Shown: positions 40,537-49,611, counted from the stretch's first letter. The stretch is DNA of 50,374 nt from Desulfobacterales bacterium (GCA_021647905.1 JAKITW010000011.1:1-50374); one strand, 5' to 3'. Translations and numbers: made by a program. The notes: generated from the sequence alone by a model not told the origin.

Positions 40537-40740
40537 TTATCCGGGCAGCAGACCGGTTCGCAGGGCAACAAAGCAGATAAGAAAACCGAGTGCCACGGCC
40601 ATTAAGCCCATCACCCGAAGTTGACCCGGGCGCATCAGGAGAAGCTGGGCCAGCCATTTCCGCATCGTCTCCGGAAAAGTCAGATAGGGCAGCCCCTCCA
40701 GGATAAAGACCACACCGATCAGGGTAAGCAGTAATTTCAT
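40537..40740 (-). CDS. DUF2065-family small membrane protein
   Basis: 67 residues with two membrane helices (about 3-20 and 43-62). The pattern MKLLLTLIGVVFILEGLPYL, then PETMRKWLAQL and LRVMGLMAVALGF, matches DUF2065, a family often found near hfl or purA genes. Function unknown. AGGA lies about 9 bases before the ATG. Confidence 0.85.
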   Translation of the reverse strand: MKLLLTLIGVVFILEGLPYLTFPETMRKWLAQLLLMRPGQLRVMGLMAVALGFLICFVALRTGLLPG

Positions 40741-40960
40741 AGCGCATCATCCTACCAAGAGTGACAGACGATTTCAACGATCACGCGGAGAGGTGGCACC
40801 CGTGCTCATCTACAAAAAAAGAGTGACGGCCGACTGCTTTCAGCCTAAAGTAGAAAAAGCTGCCCGTTAGCCGATCCAGGAGGTTGCCGGAAGATATGTG
40901 TTTATGTGTTCTTTCCCCGGTTTCTACCCGAACAACGGGGCCTGCCCGCCACAATCTCCA

Positions 40961-40990
40961 TTGACTTTTCCGCGGGCGGAAATTAATAAT
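40961..40990 (+). promoter_or_regulatory. purM promoter with a palindromic operator candidate
   Basis: TTGACT (40961-40966), 17-bp spacer, TAATAAT (40984-40990). The spacer begins with a perfect 16-bp palindrome TTTCCGCGGGCGGAAA (40967-40982), so a bound repressor would block the promoter. It lies about 83 bp before purM. The rest of 40741-41072 shows nothing else. Confidence 0.5.
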
Positions 40991-41072
40991 AACCGCTCAA
41001 ATCAAGCCATGCAGAGAAGCCGGTGGTCCGTCTTTGGGGCCGCCAACCAACAACCTTATACAGTGAGTACCC

Positions 41073-42131
41073 ATGAGTGAATCGGACAGTTCAAGATACG
41101 CCGAGGCCGGTGTTGATATAGATAAGGGCAACGAGTTTGTCGACCAGGTTAAAAAAATCGCCGCCCGGACCTTCCGGCGGGGAGTCCTTACCGATATCGG
41201 CGGGTTCAGCGGCCTGTTTGCCATTGGCAACGACTATGAGGACCCTGTCCTGGTCTCCTCCACCGACGGTGTGGGCACCAAGCTGAACATCGCCAAACTC
41301 TGCAACAAGCATGACACCATCGGCATCGACCTGGTGGCGATGTGCGTCAACGATATTGCCGTGGGCGGGGCCCGCCCTCTCTTCTTCCTCGATTACCTGG
41401 CCATGGGCACCCTGGAAACAGGGATCGGCACGGATATCGTCACCGGGGTGGCCAAGGGCTGCGAGATTGCCAGATGTTCGCTCATCGGCGGCGAAACCGC
41501 GGAAATGCCCGGGCTCTACGCAACGGGCGACTATGATATCGCCGGGTTCGTGGTGGGGATCGCCGAGCGGGACAAGATCATCGACGGCTCTGAGATCAAG
41601 GTCGGCGACCGGATCATCGGCCTGGCCTCCACCGGGATCCACAGTAACGGCTATTCGCTGGTCCGGCAGATCTGCTTCAAGGAACTGGGCCTCACCGTGG
41701 ACCAATATGTGGAAGAACTGGGCTGCATCCTGGGCGAGGAGTTGTTGAGACCGACCCGGATCTACAGCGAATCGATCCTCAACCTGATCAAGAACTACAA
41801 GGTCAGCGGCCTGGTCCACATCACCGGCGGCGGGCTGCTGGACAACATTCCCCGGATCCTGCCCCAGGGCAGCCGCGCCATCATCCGCACCGAGAGTTGG
41901 CCGGTATTGCCGATCTTCTCCTTCCTGCAGGACAAGGGCAATATCAATTCCCGGGAGATGTGCCGCACCTTCAACATGGGCATCGGGATGGTGGTTATCG
42001 TGAACGGGGATATTGTCGAGGATGCCATGCAGCATCTCACCGCCCTGGGCGAGACCCCCTACCTGATCGGGGAAATCGTGGTCCGCGGAACCGACGAGCA
42101 GGATGCCCCGGCGGTTGATATAGACTGCTAG
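41073..42131 (+). CDS. purM: Phosphoribosylformylglycinamidine cyclo-ligase (AIR synthetase)
   Basis: 352 residues. Makes aminoimidazole ribotide in purine synthesis, using ATP. Motifs are YAEAGVDIDKGNEFV, VLVSSTDGVGTKLNIA, GIDLVAMCVNDIAVGGARPL, FFLDYLAMG, LIGGETAEMPGLY and STGIHSNGYSLVR, with HITGGGLLDNIPR near the C-terminus. The start ATG 41073 fits the family. A promoter with a palindrome lies upstream. It converges on mogA/moaB with a 4-bp overlap. Confidence 0.97.
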   Translation: MSESDSSRYAEAGVDIDKGNEFVDQVKKIAARTFRRGVLTDIGGFSGLFAIGNDYEDPVLVSSTDGVGTKLNIAKLCNKHDTIGIDLVAMCVNDIAVGGARPLFFLDYLAMGTLETGIGTDIVTGVAKGCEIARCSLIGGETAEMPGLYATGDYDIAGFVVGIAERDKIIDGSEIKVGDRIIGLASTGIHSNGYSLVRQICFKELGLTVDQYVEELGCILGEELLRPTRIYSESILNLIKNYKVSGLVHITGGGLLDNIPRILPQGSRAIIRTESWPVLPIFSFLQDKGNINSREMCRTFNMGIGMVVIVNGDIVEDAMQHLTALGETPYLIGEIVVRGTDEQDAPAVDIDC

Positions 42132-42646
42132 CCGCCGCAGTCCGCTTCATCGCCCCTGATCTTGGCCAGGGCATGGGGCAGGGCTGCCAGCACCACTGCC
42201 AGATTCTCCCGCGCCGCCCGTTCACTGCCGGGCAGATTGATGATCAGGCAGGTCTTGCGGATTCCGGCCAGGCCCCGGGAAAGCATGGCATGCGGGGTCT
42301 TTTGCAGGCTGGCCCCACGCATGGCCTCGCTGATCCCGGGCACCTCGCGGTCCAATACCTTGCGGGTGGCCTCCGGGGTAACGTCCGACACCGCCACCCC
42401 GGTGCCGCCGGTGGTCACCACCAGATCAAGACCGAGGTGATCGACCCATTGGACAAGTGTTTCCCGGATGGTCTCTTCCCGGTCAGGGACAATGGCGGTG
42501 GCAATCACCGCCAGGCCCGTGGCTTCCAGCATCTCGACGATGGCCGGGCCGCTGCTGTCCCGCCGCTTGCCCTGGGACCCCTTGTCGCTCACAGTCAAAA
42601 CCCCGCAGCATAAACCTTGCCGCGGGGTTTTTTCAGTTACATTCAT
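42128..42646 (-). CDS. MogA/MoaB-family molybdopterin adenylyltransferase
   Basis: 172 residues. Activates molybdopterin with ATP before molybdenum or tungsten insertion. Motifs are GVLTVSDKGSQGKRRDSSGP, IVPDREETIRETL, LVVTTGGTGVAVSDVTPEAT and LIINLPGSERAARENL. The N-terminal DKGSQGKRRDSSG resembles MogA more than MoaB, but the two are hard to separate by eye. It ends inside the purM stop region and follows the EF-G-like gene by 20 bp on the same strand. Confidence 0.9.
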   Translation of the reverse strand: MNVTEKTPRQGLCCGVLTVSDKGSQGKRRDSSGPAIVEMLEATGLAVIATAIVPDREETIRETLVQWVDHLGLDLVVTTGGTGVAVSDVTPEATRKVLDREVPGISEAMRGASLQKTPHAMLSRGLAGIRKTCLIINLPGSERAARENLAVVLAALPHALAKIRGDEADCGG

Positions 42647-42666
42647 CCGGATTATTCTCCAGAGGC

Positions 42667-44730
42667 TTATCTGGTTTCCTTGGCAGCCTCGATGATCTTC
42701 TCGGCCAGCGGGGCCGGCACCTCCTCGTAATGGGAGAAACTGACGCTGAAGGAACCGCGGCCGCCGGTCATGGAGGTAAGATCAGCCGCATATTTCTGCA
42801 CCTCGGCCATGGGTACCTGGGCATTGATGATCTCATGCCTGGCACCGGAATCCATGCCCATCACCCGGCCGCGGCGGCTGTTCAAATCGCCCATCACATC
42901 ACCGACGCAGTCCTCGGGGACATGGACGGAAAGATTCATTATCGGCTCCAGGAGTACCGGCCTGGCCTCGGCCACCGCCTTTTTAAAGGCCAGGGAGCCG
43001 GCAATCTTGAATGCCAGTTCCGAAGAATCCACCGCATGGAAAGAGCCGTCCACCAAGGTAATCCTGACATCGACCACCGGATATCCGGCGATCACCCCGC
43101 CGAGCATGGCCTCCTGGATACCTTTTTCCACTGCCGGGATATACTGCCTGGGAATCGCGCCGCCGACAATCTTGTCAACGAACTCAAAGCCGCCGCCCCG
43201 GGGCAGGGGCTCAAGTTCGATCCAGGTGTCGGCGAACTGACCGCGGCCGCCGCTCTGCTTCTTATGCTTGCCCTGGACCCGGGCCTTGCCCTTCAGGGTC
43301 TCCTTATAGGGCACCTTGGGCAGATGAAGCTCCATCTCCACCCCGAACTTGCGCTTGATCTTCTCGCCCACCACCTCGAGATGGACCTGGCCGACCCCGG
43401 AGATCAGGATCTCCTTGGTCTGGGCCTGGCGGGTGAGGCGCAGGGTCAGGTCTTCGTCCAGCATCTTGGTAATTGAGGCGAACAGCTTCTCCTCGTCCCC
43501 CTTTTTGCCGGATACCGCGTAGGAGATAACCGGCTCCATCGGCTCGAGCCGGTCATAGACAATGGGCGCGTTCTCATCACAGAGGGTATCGCCGGTCACG
43601 GTCTCCTTGAGCTTGGCCACCACCGCGATCATCCCCGGGCCGACGCTGTCAACCGGCTGCTGGCCCTTGCCTTCCTGGATGAAAAGCTGGCCGAAACGCT
43701 CGGCCGTCTCCCTGGAGCTGTTATAAAAACTGTCTCCGGACAGGGTGCCGGATATCACCTTGAAGATGGTCAGCCGGCCGGCATAGGGATCGGCCATGGT
43801 CTTGAACACCAGGGCTGAGAAGGGTTCGTCGGCCAGGGGTTTGCGCTCGATCAGCTCACCGGTCACCGGATCAATGCCGACCATGGCCGGCCGTTCGGAA
43901 GGGGCGGGCAGGAGATCGTTGATCATATCGAGAAGCAGCGCAGTGCCCTTGTTGGCAACGGCCACGCCGACGCAGACCGGAGACAGCGACCCGGCGGCAA
44001 CCGCGGCCTTCAGGCCGGCAAAGGTATCCGCTTCGGTGAGTTCACCCTCTTCGAGAAATTTCTCGATCAGGTCGTCGTCGGTCTCAGCCACCTGCTCCAT
44101 CAGGGACTCCCGGGCCACCTCCAGTTCGTCGGCCAACTCGGCCGGGACCTCGGTTTCAACAACCTTGCCGCTGCCCTCCTCAAAGAGATAGGCCTTGCGG
44201 CGAACGACATCCACCGCGCCCTTGAAACCAGCCTCCGCGCCGATGGGCAGATAGAGAACCACCGGGTTCAACGGCAGTGAACTTTTGATTTCCTTGATAA
44301 CCTTTTCAAAATCGGCCCGTTCCCGGTCCATCTTATTGATAAAGATAATTGAGGGCAGGTTGCGCGCCTCAATGAAAGAGGCAAATTTTTCGGTCTGGTT
44401 TTTCACCCCCACCGCGGCGCCGATTATGAACAGGGCGCAGTCGGCAACCCGGGCCGCGAATTTTGCTTCATTGACAAAGTTGTCATCACCCGGGGTGTCG
44501 ATCAAAAAGACCTGGTGCTTTTTCCAGGCATACTGGTGGGCGGAAGCGTTGATCGAGATTCCCCGCCTGACCTCTTCCGGCTCAAAATCCATGACCGACG
44601 AGCCCTCATCCACCCTGCCCTGCCGGCTGGTCTTGCCCGCGGCAAAAAGCATGGCCTCGGCGGTCGAGGTTTTTCCGCAGTTACCATGCCCCAGGATCAC
44701 AACGTTTCTTATCAAGCTACTATCGTGCAT
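42667..44730 (-). CDS. Elongation factor G-like GTPase (divergent paralogue)
   Basis: 687 residues with all EF-G domains. The P-loop is GHGNCGKTS, switch I is RRGISINAS (Ser where EF-G has Thr), and switch II is DTPGDDNF, where canonical EF-G has DTPGHVDF, so the catalytic His is replaced by Asp. NKMD is intact. Domains II to V follow (for example FGVEMELHLPKVPYKETL, then GGRGQFADTWIELEP and SRRGRVMGMD). ATG 44730 has GGAGG 4 bp upstream; the ATG at 44748 was rejected. Likely a special-purpose translational GTPase rather than the housekeeping factor. The gap 44731-45072 shows no other feature. Confidence 0.9.
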   Translation of the reverse strand: MHDSSLIRNVVILGHGNCGKTSTAEAMLFAAGKTSRQGRVDEGSSVMDFEPEEVRRGISINASAHQYAWKKHQVFLIDTPGDDNFVNEAKFAARVADCALFIIGAAVGVKNQTEKFASFIEARNLPSIIFINKMDRERADFEKVIKEIKSSLPLNPVVLYLPIGAEAGFKGAVDVVRRKAYLFEEGSGKVVETEVPAELADELEVARESLMEQVAETDDDLIEKFLEEGELTEADTFAGLKAAVAAGSLSPVCVGVAVANKGTALLLDMINDLLPAPSERPAMVGIDPVTGELIERKPLADEPFSALVFKTMADPYAGRLTIFKVISGTLSGDSFYNSSRETAERFGQLFIQEGKGQQPVDSVGPGMIAVVAKLKETVTGDTLCDENAPIVYDRLEPMEPVISYAVSGKKGDEEKLFASITKMLDEDLTLRLTRQAQTKEILISGVGQVHLEVVGEKIKRKFGVEMELHLPKVPYKETLKGKARVQGKHKKQSGGRGQFADTWIELEPLPRGGGFEFVDKIVGGAIPRQYIPAVEKGIQEAMLGGVIAGYPVVDVRITLVDGSFHAVDSSELAFKIAGSLAFKKAVAEARPVLLEPIMNLSVHVPEDCVGDVMGDLNSRRGRVMGMDSGARHEIINAQVPMAEVQKYAADLTSMTGGRGSFSVSFSHYEEVPAPLAEKIIEAAKETR

Positions 44731-45072
44731 GTCGCCTCCACAGCTCATGCCCCTGCCGGACCATCGCCCGAAGGGGGTTCATTGTCAGGATTAACCCGGA
44801 ACAGCAAACCGCGTTCAGGGCAGATATGACAACCGACTCATCCATCGTCGCCCGCGGCCGCTCAACGCCGGCCGGGCAAGTGGGTTAAGTGGACAAAATA
44901 ATGCATATTTGCAGAAGCCCCGGGCAAAGTCAAGCAAGAAACATTGTCATCTTTTACCCTGCCTGGTATGTTCCTGGCTTAATGAAACAAATGGTCCGAG
45001 ATATCGCAACAGCACCCCCTGCCAGCGGACGCACGCTCCCGGTTGCAGCGCCCCTCCCCTTCTTCTATTCCC

Positions 45073-46686
45073 ATGAATAAACCGTCCGTTGATACCGGCA
45101 GGATCGCCCGGGCCGCCTCCACCGTCAGTATCGCGGTGATGTGCAGCCGGGTCCTGGGGTTGATCCGGGAACAGGTGTTTGCCGGTCTGTTCGGGGCCGG
45201 GCTTGCCTATGACGCCTTTGTGGTGGCCTTCCGGATTCCCAACCTGCTCAGGGACCTGTTCGGCGAAGGGGCGCTCTCCGCCGCCTTTATCACCGTATTT
45301 ACCGACTATGACACCAACAAGGGGAGCAGAAAAACCTGGCTGCTGGCCAGCAACGTCCTGGTCTTCTTTGCCATTGCCCTGAGCATCATCACCCTGATCG
45401 GCATCTTTTTCACCGACCATATCCTGATGCTCCTGGCCCCGGACTTCGCCCTGGTGGCCGACAAGATGGAGCTGACCGCGCGGCTCACCGTGATCATGTT
45501 CCCCTTTCTGATCTTTATCTCGCTGTCCGCCGTGGTGATGGGCATCCTCAACACCAAGGGCAAATTTTTCATCCCGGCGATGGCCTCCAGCTTCTTCAAC
45601 CTGGGCTCGATTATCGGCGGCGTCGGCCTGGCCCTGCTCCTGCCCAGATTCGGGCAGCCGGCCATCGTCGGCATGGCCATCGGCACCCTGATCGGCGGCC
45701 TGCTCCAGTTCACCCTCCAGCTGCCCGCCCTGCGCCGCACCGGCTTCACCTTTACCCCCCGGCTCAACCTGGCCGATCCCGGACTCAGGCGGATCCTCCT
45801 GCTGATGGTACCGGCGGTCATCGGCCTTTCCGCCACCCAGATCAACATCTTTGTCAATACCAACTTTGCCGCATCCTGCGTCCAGGGCAGCGTCTCCTGG
45901 CTCAACTATGCCTTCCGCTTTGTTCAATTCCCCATCGGGGTGTTCGGGGTGGCCATTTCCATCGCCACCCTGCCGGTGATCTCGCGCCATGCCGCGCTCC
46001 GCGACATGACAAGCCTCAAGGCCACCTATGTTTCGGCCCTGACCCTGGCCTTCTGCCTGACCATCCCGGCCACCGTGGGCCTGATCATGCTGGCCGAACC
46101 GATCATCCGGCTCATCTACCAGCACGGGGCCTTCACCGCCCTTGACACGACCAGGACCGCCCAGGCCCTGGCCCTCTATGCGGTGGGCCTGTTCGCCTAC
46201 GCCTCGGTCAAGATCATGGTCCCGGTCTTCTATGCCTTGAACGACACCAGATACCCGGTGATCGGCAGCTTTATCGCGGTGGGGGCCAACATCGTCGTCA
46301 TCCTCCTGACCATTGACCGCTTCCAACACCAGGCCATCGCCCTTTCCACCTCCTGTGCCATGACCATCAACTTCCTCTTTTTGAGCATTGTTCTCCACCG
46401 GAAGGTGGGGGGCTACTCCCTGACCTATCTCCTCACCGGCCTGGGCAAGGTGCTGCTCGCCGCCGCGGTCATGGCCGGGTTTCTCTTCTTCATGGGCAAG
46501 GGTCTGGCCGGCTGGCTGGACGGCGGGATTCTCACGCAGGGGGCAGCGCTACTCCTCCTGGTCATCGGCGGGGCCGGGGTCTACGGCGTAATTCTGCACC
46601 GGCTCCGGCTGGATGAACTCCAATTGATCACCGGCAATATTCGAGCACACTTCAGCGGACAGAAAACAGAGGACAGAGGACAGTAG
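45073..46686 (+). CDS. murJ: Lipid II flippase MurJ (MviN)
   Basis: 537 residues with about 14 membrane helices. Moves lipid II across the inner membrane for peptidoglycan synthesis. Motifs are ASTVSIAVMCSRVLGLIREQ, FRIPNLLRDLFGEGALSAAF, and FAYASVKIMVPVFYALNDTR late in the protein. ATG 45073 matches the family start; no ribosome-binding site is visible because the leader is pyrimidine-rich. The last residues (KTEDRGQ) are encoded by a heptamer repeat tract that also supplies the stop codon. Confidence 0.95.
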   Translation: MNKPSVDTGRIARAASTVSIAVMCSRVLGLIREQVFAGLFGAGLAYDAFVVAFRIPNLLRDLFGEGALSAAFITVFTDYDTNKGSRKTWLLASNVLVFFAIALSIITLIGIFFTDHILMLLAPDFALVADKMELTARLTVIMFPFLIFISLSAVVMGILNTKGKFFIPAMASSFFNLGSIIGGVGLALLLPRFGQPAIVGMAIGTLIGGLLQFTLQLPALRRTGFTFTPRLNLADPGLRRILLLMVPAVIGLSATQINIFVNTNFAASCVQGSVSWLNYAFRFVQFPIGVFGVAISIATLPVISRHAALRDMTSLKATYVSALTLAFCLTIPATVGLIMLAEPIIRLIYQHGAFTALDTTRTAQALALYAVGLFAYASVKIMVPVFYALNDTRYPVIGSFIAVGANIVVILLTIDRFQHQAIALSTSCAMTINFLFLSIVLHRKVGGYSLTYLLTGLGKVLLAAAVMAGFLFFMGKGLAGWLDGGILTQGAALLLLVIGGAGVYGVILHRLRLDELQLITGNIRAHFSGQKTEDRGQ

Positions 46687-46705
46687 GCAGTGGACGGATG
46701 ACAGT
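46657..46705. repeat. Heptamer tandem repeat, 7 units of GGACAGA type
   Basis: Seven degenerate units (GGACAGA, AAACAGA, GGACAGA, GGACAGT, AGGCAGT, GGACGGA, TGACAGT). It overlaps the murJ 3' end and contains its TAG stop. It is complementary to the 24538-24628 tract. Confidence 0.75.
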
Positions 46706-46789
46706 CAGGAGTTTTCCCTCAGTGCTTGTTTCAATCCAGCAAAATAATGCAATATTAACAGGTTAAGGCTTATACACCCTGTAAGACCC

Positions 46790-46941
46790 GTAACCGTTCA
46801 CCAGGGGCTACAGATTTACGGAACCCAGCGGCCGGTAAGCGTTTACCAGGGCCACGGATTCGTGCAAGCAGGCCGGCGAATCCATAGTATGCCTATGTGA
46901 GCCGGCCTGATCGTGCGAAGATGGGGTGCTGAATATCTTAC
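46790..46941 (+). mobile_element. Family A element copy B2 (152 bp, diverged), inside a larger palindrome
   Basis: Starts GTAACCGTTCACCAG, has internal GTAAGCGTTTACCAG (46835-46849) and ends GAATATCTTAC. It is the same length as A2 and A3 but diverged, and no 8-bp duplication is visible. It is bracketed by inverted repeats (CAGGTTAAGGC..CCCTGTAAGA, 46759-46785, with TCTTACAGGGCTTTAACCTG, 46936-46955). The interior has a GCAGGCCGGC hairpin. It lies between convergent murJ and the phosphatidyltransferase gene. Confidence 0.75.
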
Positions 46942-46974
46942 AGGGCTTTAACCTGGTTTGGGTGCCAGTAATCT

Positions 46975-47622
46975 TTAAAAGCTATACCACTGCCAGCCAA
47001 ATATTGCGGACAAGGTCACCGTATAGGCGATGAGGGCGTAATACCATCGACCGGCAAACTTGGGGGTTTTAATCGGGGCTACATTCAAAGCGGCCAGCAG
47101 CATAAGCAGGATATAGATAAAAATAGAAAAAGCAGTGTGGCTGATTAATCCATTAAACAGAAAAGCAAAGACCAGGATGATGATGTTATTGTCCAGCGCC
47201 AGTCCCATGTAGGTCGACCCGTCAACCAGGCCGAAGACATTGAAATAGCTGAGCCGGAGTACCCCGGTCGCTACGATAATAAAGGCTCCGGGCAGGAACC
47301 AGGGACTGAAATGTCCGTAGCTTAACAGGACAATGGCCGGGCAAATGCTGAAGCTGACAATGTCGATCAGGGAATCGAGCTGTCCCCCGAACTCCCGCTG
47401 TTTATCGTTCCGCCCTTTCAGGCGCCGGGCGATAAGGCCATCACTCCAGTCAAAGAATACCGCCCAGATCAGGCCGATCATTGCGGCTGGGAAGATGCCC
47501 AGGAGCGCATAATAAATAGCGACAACCGCGCATAGAAGCCCTGCCAGAGAACATATGTTAGGCAGGTCTTTGGCAAAAGAGAGTATGGAAGCGGGCGAAT
47601 CTGATGAATGTGGGGCTGCCAT
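46975..47622 (-). CDS. CDP-alcohol phosphatidyltransferase, PssA-like
   Basis: 215 residues, about six membrane helices. Members move a phosphoalcohol group between a CDP-linked donor and an acceptor alcohol in the inner membrane. The catalytic motif is FDWSDGLIARRLKG followed, after a longer than usual spacer, by FGGQLDSLIDIVSF (DG-AR-G-D-D). SFSICPAIVLLSYG and GVLRLSYFNVFGL resemble phosphatidylserine synthases. Third gene of an operon with an aminotransferase (1-bp overlap) and a nucleotidyltransferase, which suggests it accepts a head group made by them; see findings. Confidence 0.85.
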   Translation of the reverse strand: MAAPHSSDSPASILSFAKDLPNICSLAGLLCAVVAIYYALLGIFPAAMIGLIWAVFFDWSDGLIARRLKGRNDKQREFGGQLDSLIDIVSFSICPAIVLLSYGHFSPWFLPGAFIIVATGVLRLSYFNVFGLVDGSTYMGLALDNNIIILVFAFLFNGLISHTAFSIFIYILLMLLAALNVAPIKTPKFAGRWYYALIAYTVTLSAIFGWQWYSF

Positions 47623-48725
47623 TATTCCCTCTCCGGACCAATAACGTCGCGTAATGCTTCAGCCAGGCCCAGGTTTTCAGGCTGGGTGCGGCTGGCTATG
47701 CGGAGATAACGGTCGGATTCCGGCATTGTCTTGCCCTGACAGTGTTTTATGTAGATATTATGCTTAACAAACAGCTTTTCGGTTACTTCCGGACCGGATG
47801 CGGCATGATCGGGCAGACGGCAGAAAATATAATTGGCCTCAGGCTGGTAGACGGTCATTCCCTGGACCGCTTTGAGTTGCTTGTAAAAATGGTCGCGATC
47901 AGCCTTGACCCTGCTGCAGCTATCAATAAACTGCTGACGGTACTGCGGGGCAAGACGCAGGAATTCTTCCGCAAAGCCATTAATATTCCAGATATGGAGC
48001 CCTTGCCGGACTTTTGCCGCAAAGTCAGGGTTGGCGGTGAGCATGTAACCGATCCGGATGCCGCAGATGCCATAGGCCTTGCTCATGCTTTTGAAAATTG
48101 CCAGGTTCGAAAAATTATCAATCTCTTTTTCAAGGGTTTCCTGGTCGCGGTTTCTGACAAAATCAATAAAAGATTCATCAACGATGAGCATACAGTCGTG
48201 GTCTGCCAGTTTCTTCAACAAACGGATAAGTTCAGCCTTCGGGACCAGCAACGAGGTGGGATTATTCGGGGTGACCACCACTGCCAAACCTGCCTTGCAA
48301 CGGATGGCCTCTGCAGCGAATTTGTCCACATCCAACTGAAAGGAGGGTGACTCAAGGGCAAACTCAACTACATTTCCAGTAAGCGCCGCATTGGCGTATT
48401 CATTGAACGACGGAACCGGCACAATCAATTTGCGGCCCATCCCGGCGATAATCTTGATAAGCTCTGCCGCCCCATTGCCCACTACAATCCGCTCCGGCGG
48501 CTGGGCGATCAGGTCGCCCATCAGGCCGGCCAGGTCTTTCTGGGCAACGGGATAGCTTAATACCAACTGATGGATGTGCCTGGTAATATGGGTAAAAAAA
48601 TCCTCCGGCGGAAAATAGAGGTTATAGAGATAGTTATGATCGATGAAATCATGACGCCAATAGCCGCCATGCTGACTGGAAATAAATTCATAACGCTGTT
48701 GAGCGGTAGAGGCTTTATTTGTCAT
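47622..48725 (-). CDS. PLP-dependent class I/II aminotransferase, HisC/CobD-like
   Basis: 367 residues, fold type I PLP enzyme. The PLP lysine is expected in FKSMSKAYGICGIRIGY. Other motifs are VVGNGAAELIKII, VPVPSFNEY, VVVTPNNPTSLLV and LIVDESFIDFV. The HGGYWRHDF start resembles CobD-type threonine-phosphate decarboxylases more than HisC, so it may decarboxylate a phospho-amino acid instead of transaminating. Between the phosphatidyltransferase (1-bp overlap) and the nucleotidyltransferase (16-bp gap). His biosynthesis is unlikely, given that no his genes are near. Confidence 0.82.
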   Translation of the reverse strand: MTNKASTAQQRYEFISSQHGGYWRHDFIDHNYLYNLYFPPEDFFTHITRHIHQLVLSYPVAQKDLAGLMGDLIAQPPERIVVGNGAAELIKIIAGMGRKLIVPVPSFNEYANAALTGNVVEFALESPSFQLDVDKFAAEAIRCKAGLAVVVTPNNPTSLLVPKAELIRLLKKLADHDCMLIVDESFIDFVRNRDQETLEKEIDNFSNLAIFKSMSKAYGICGIRIGYMLTANPDFAAKVRQGLHIWNINGFAEEFLRLAPQYRQQFIDSCSRVKADRDHFYKQLKAVQGMTVYQPEANYIFCRLPDHAASGPEVTEKLFVKHNIYIKHCQGKTMPESDRYLRIASRTQPENLGLAEALRDVIGPERE

Positions 48726-48741
48726 TTCTCAGTATTTTTTA

Positions 48742-49611
48742 TCAATGGATTACAGTGGTAACGTCGAAGCTGACATCTTTGGCAACGGACACCTTTATGC
48801 CGGGATGACGGCGGGGAGCCCTGTTAATTCTGCCAATGACAGGTGGCCGGTGATGGAGACCGAGTACCTGTTCAGCTGCTCTGAGATCAGCAATGGTGTC
48901 AATCTCATACCAGTGGTTGATATCAAAGAAAACCGGCTTAAAAGAGAGACAGCCCTCGTTGACCATATCCGCGAAAACAGTCTCATAGTAGCCATTCACC
49001 ATATTATTTGAAATATGCTGGTCCAATCTTTCCCGGAGCAGTTGCCAGGTTGTGGTGGAAAGACTGTAAATATTGACGGTCTTGTAATGGGTATCATCAT
49101 TTTTATGCGCGCCGCAATAAAATGCCTTGATCTCCTGGCGGCTATTGATTGTCACCGTGGTGCCGGTCATCCAGGGCCGCAATCCGGCCACTGCGATTCG
49201 ATCAGGATAGAGCATATCCTTAAGCATTTCCGGGTCGAAAACAAGATCGCTCTCAATCAGCAGAAACGGTTCATCTATTGCCTCCCTGGCAAGCCATAAG
49301 GAATAAATATTGTTGGTTGTTCTGTATAACGTACTGGTTATATAAGTAATTTCCATTCCCCCGGCCCGAGTTCCAAGAAAACTACGAATACAGTCAGCTT
49401 GATGCCCGACAACTACGACCAGCCGCTTGAAATTATGTACCTTAAGGGAGTGGATCAACCTCTCAAGAATAGATATTTCATTGACCGGAACAAGGCATTT
49501 GGGCGTCATGTCGGTCAAAGGAGAAAGACGGCTGCCCGTACCTGCAGCCAACAGCAGAGCCGTGCTTACCTGTTCATTCGCAAGACCGGGATAAACAGTC
49601 CTGTTCTTCAT
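48742..49611 (-). CDS. Sugar/phosphoalcohol nucleotidyltransferase, LicC/PntC-like
   Basis: 289 residues. N-terminal NTP-transferase signature ALLLAAGTGSRLSPLTDMTP with KCLVPV, then VVVVGHQADCI and TLYRTTNNIYSLWLA. The TNNIYSL motif is characteristic of CTP:phosphocholine or phosphonate cytidylyltransferases (LicC, PntC), and IESDLVFDPEML has the metal-binding Asp. It probably couples CTP to a small phosphorylated amino-alcohol. First gene of the three-gene operon; no gene lies upstream on its strand up to the window end. Confidence 0.82.
   Translation of the reverse strand: MKNRTVYPGLANEQVSTALLLAAGTGSRLSPLTDMTPKCLVPVNEISILERLIHSLKVHNFKRLVVVVGHQADCIRSFLGTRAGGMEITYITSTLYRTTNNIYSLWLAREAIDEPFLLIESDLVFDPEMLKDMLYPDRIAVAGLRPWMTGTTVTINSRQEIKAFYCGAHKNDDTHYKTVNIYSLSTTTWQLLRERLDQHISNNMVNGYYETVFADMVNEGCLSFKPVFFDINHWYEIDTIADLRAAEQVLGLHHRPPVIGRINRAPRRHPGIKVSVAKDVSFDVTTVIH

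Noticed and set aside
44947-46398. 483-residue open frame opposite murJ
   Set aside because: Extreme Gly/Asp/Gln-rich composition and complete overlap with murJ; a shadow of GC-rich coding sequence.
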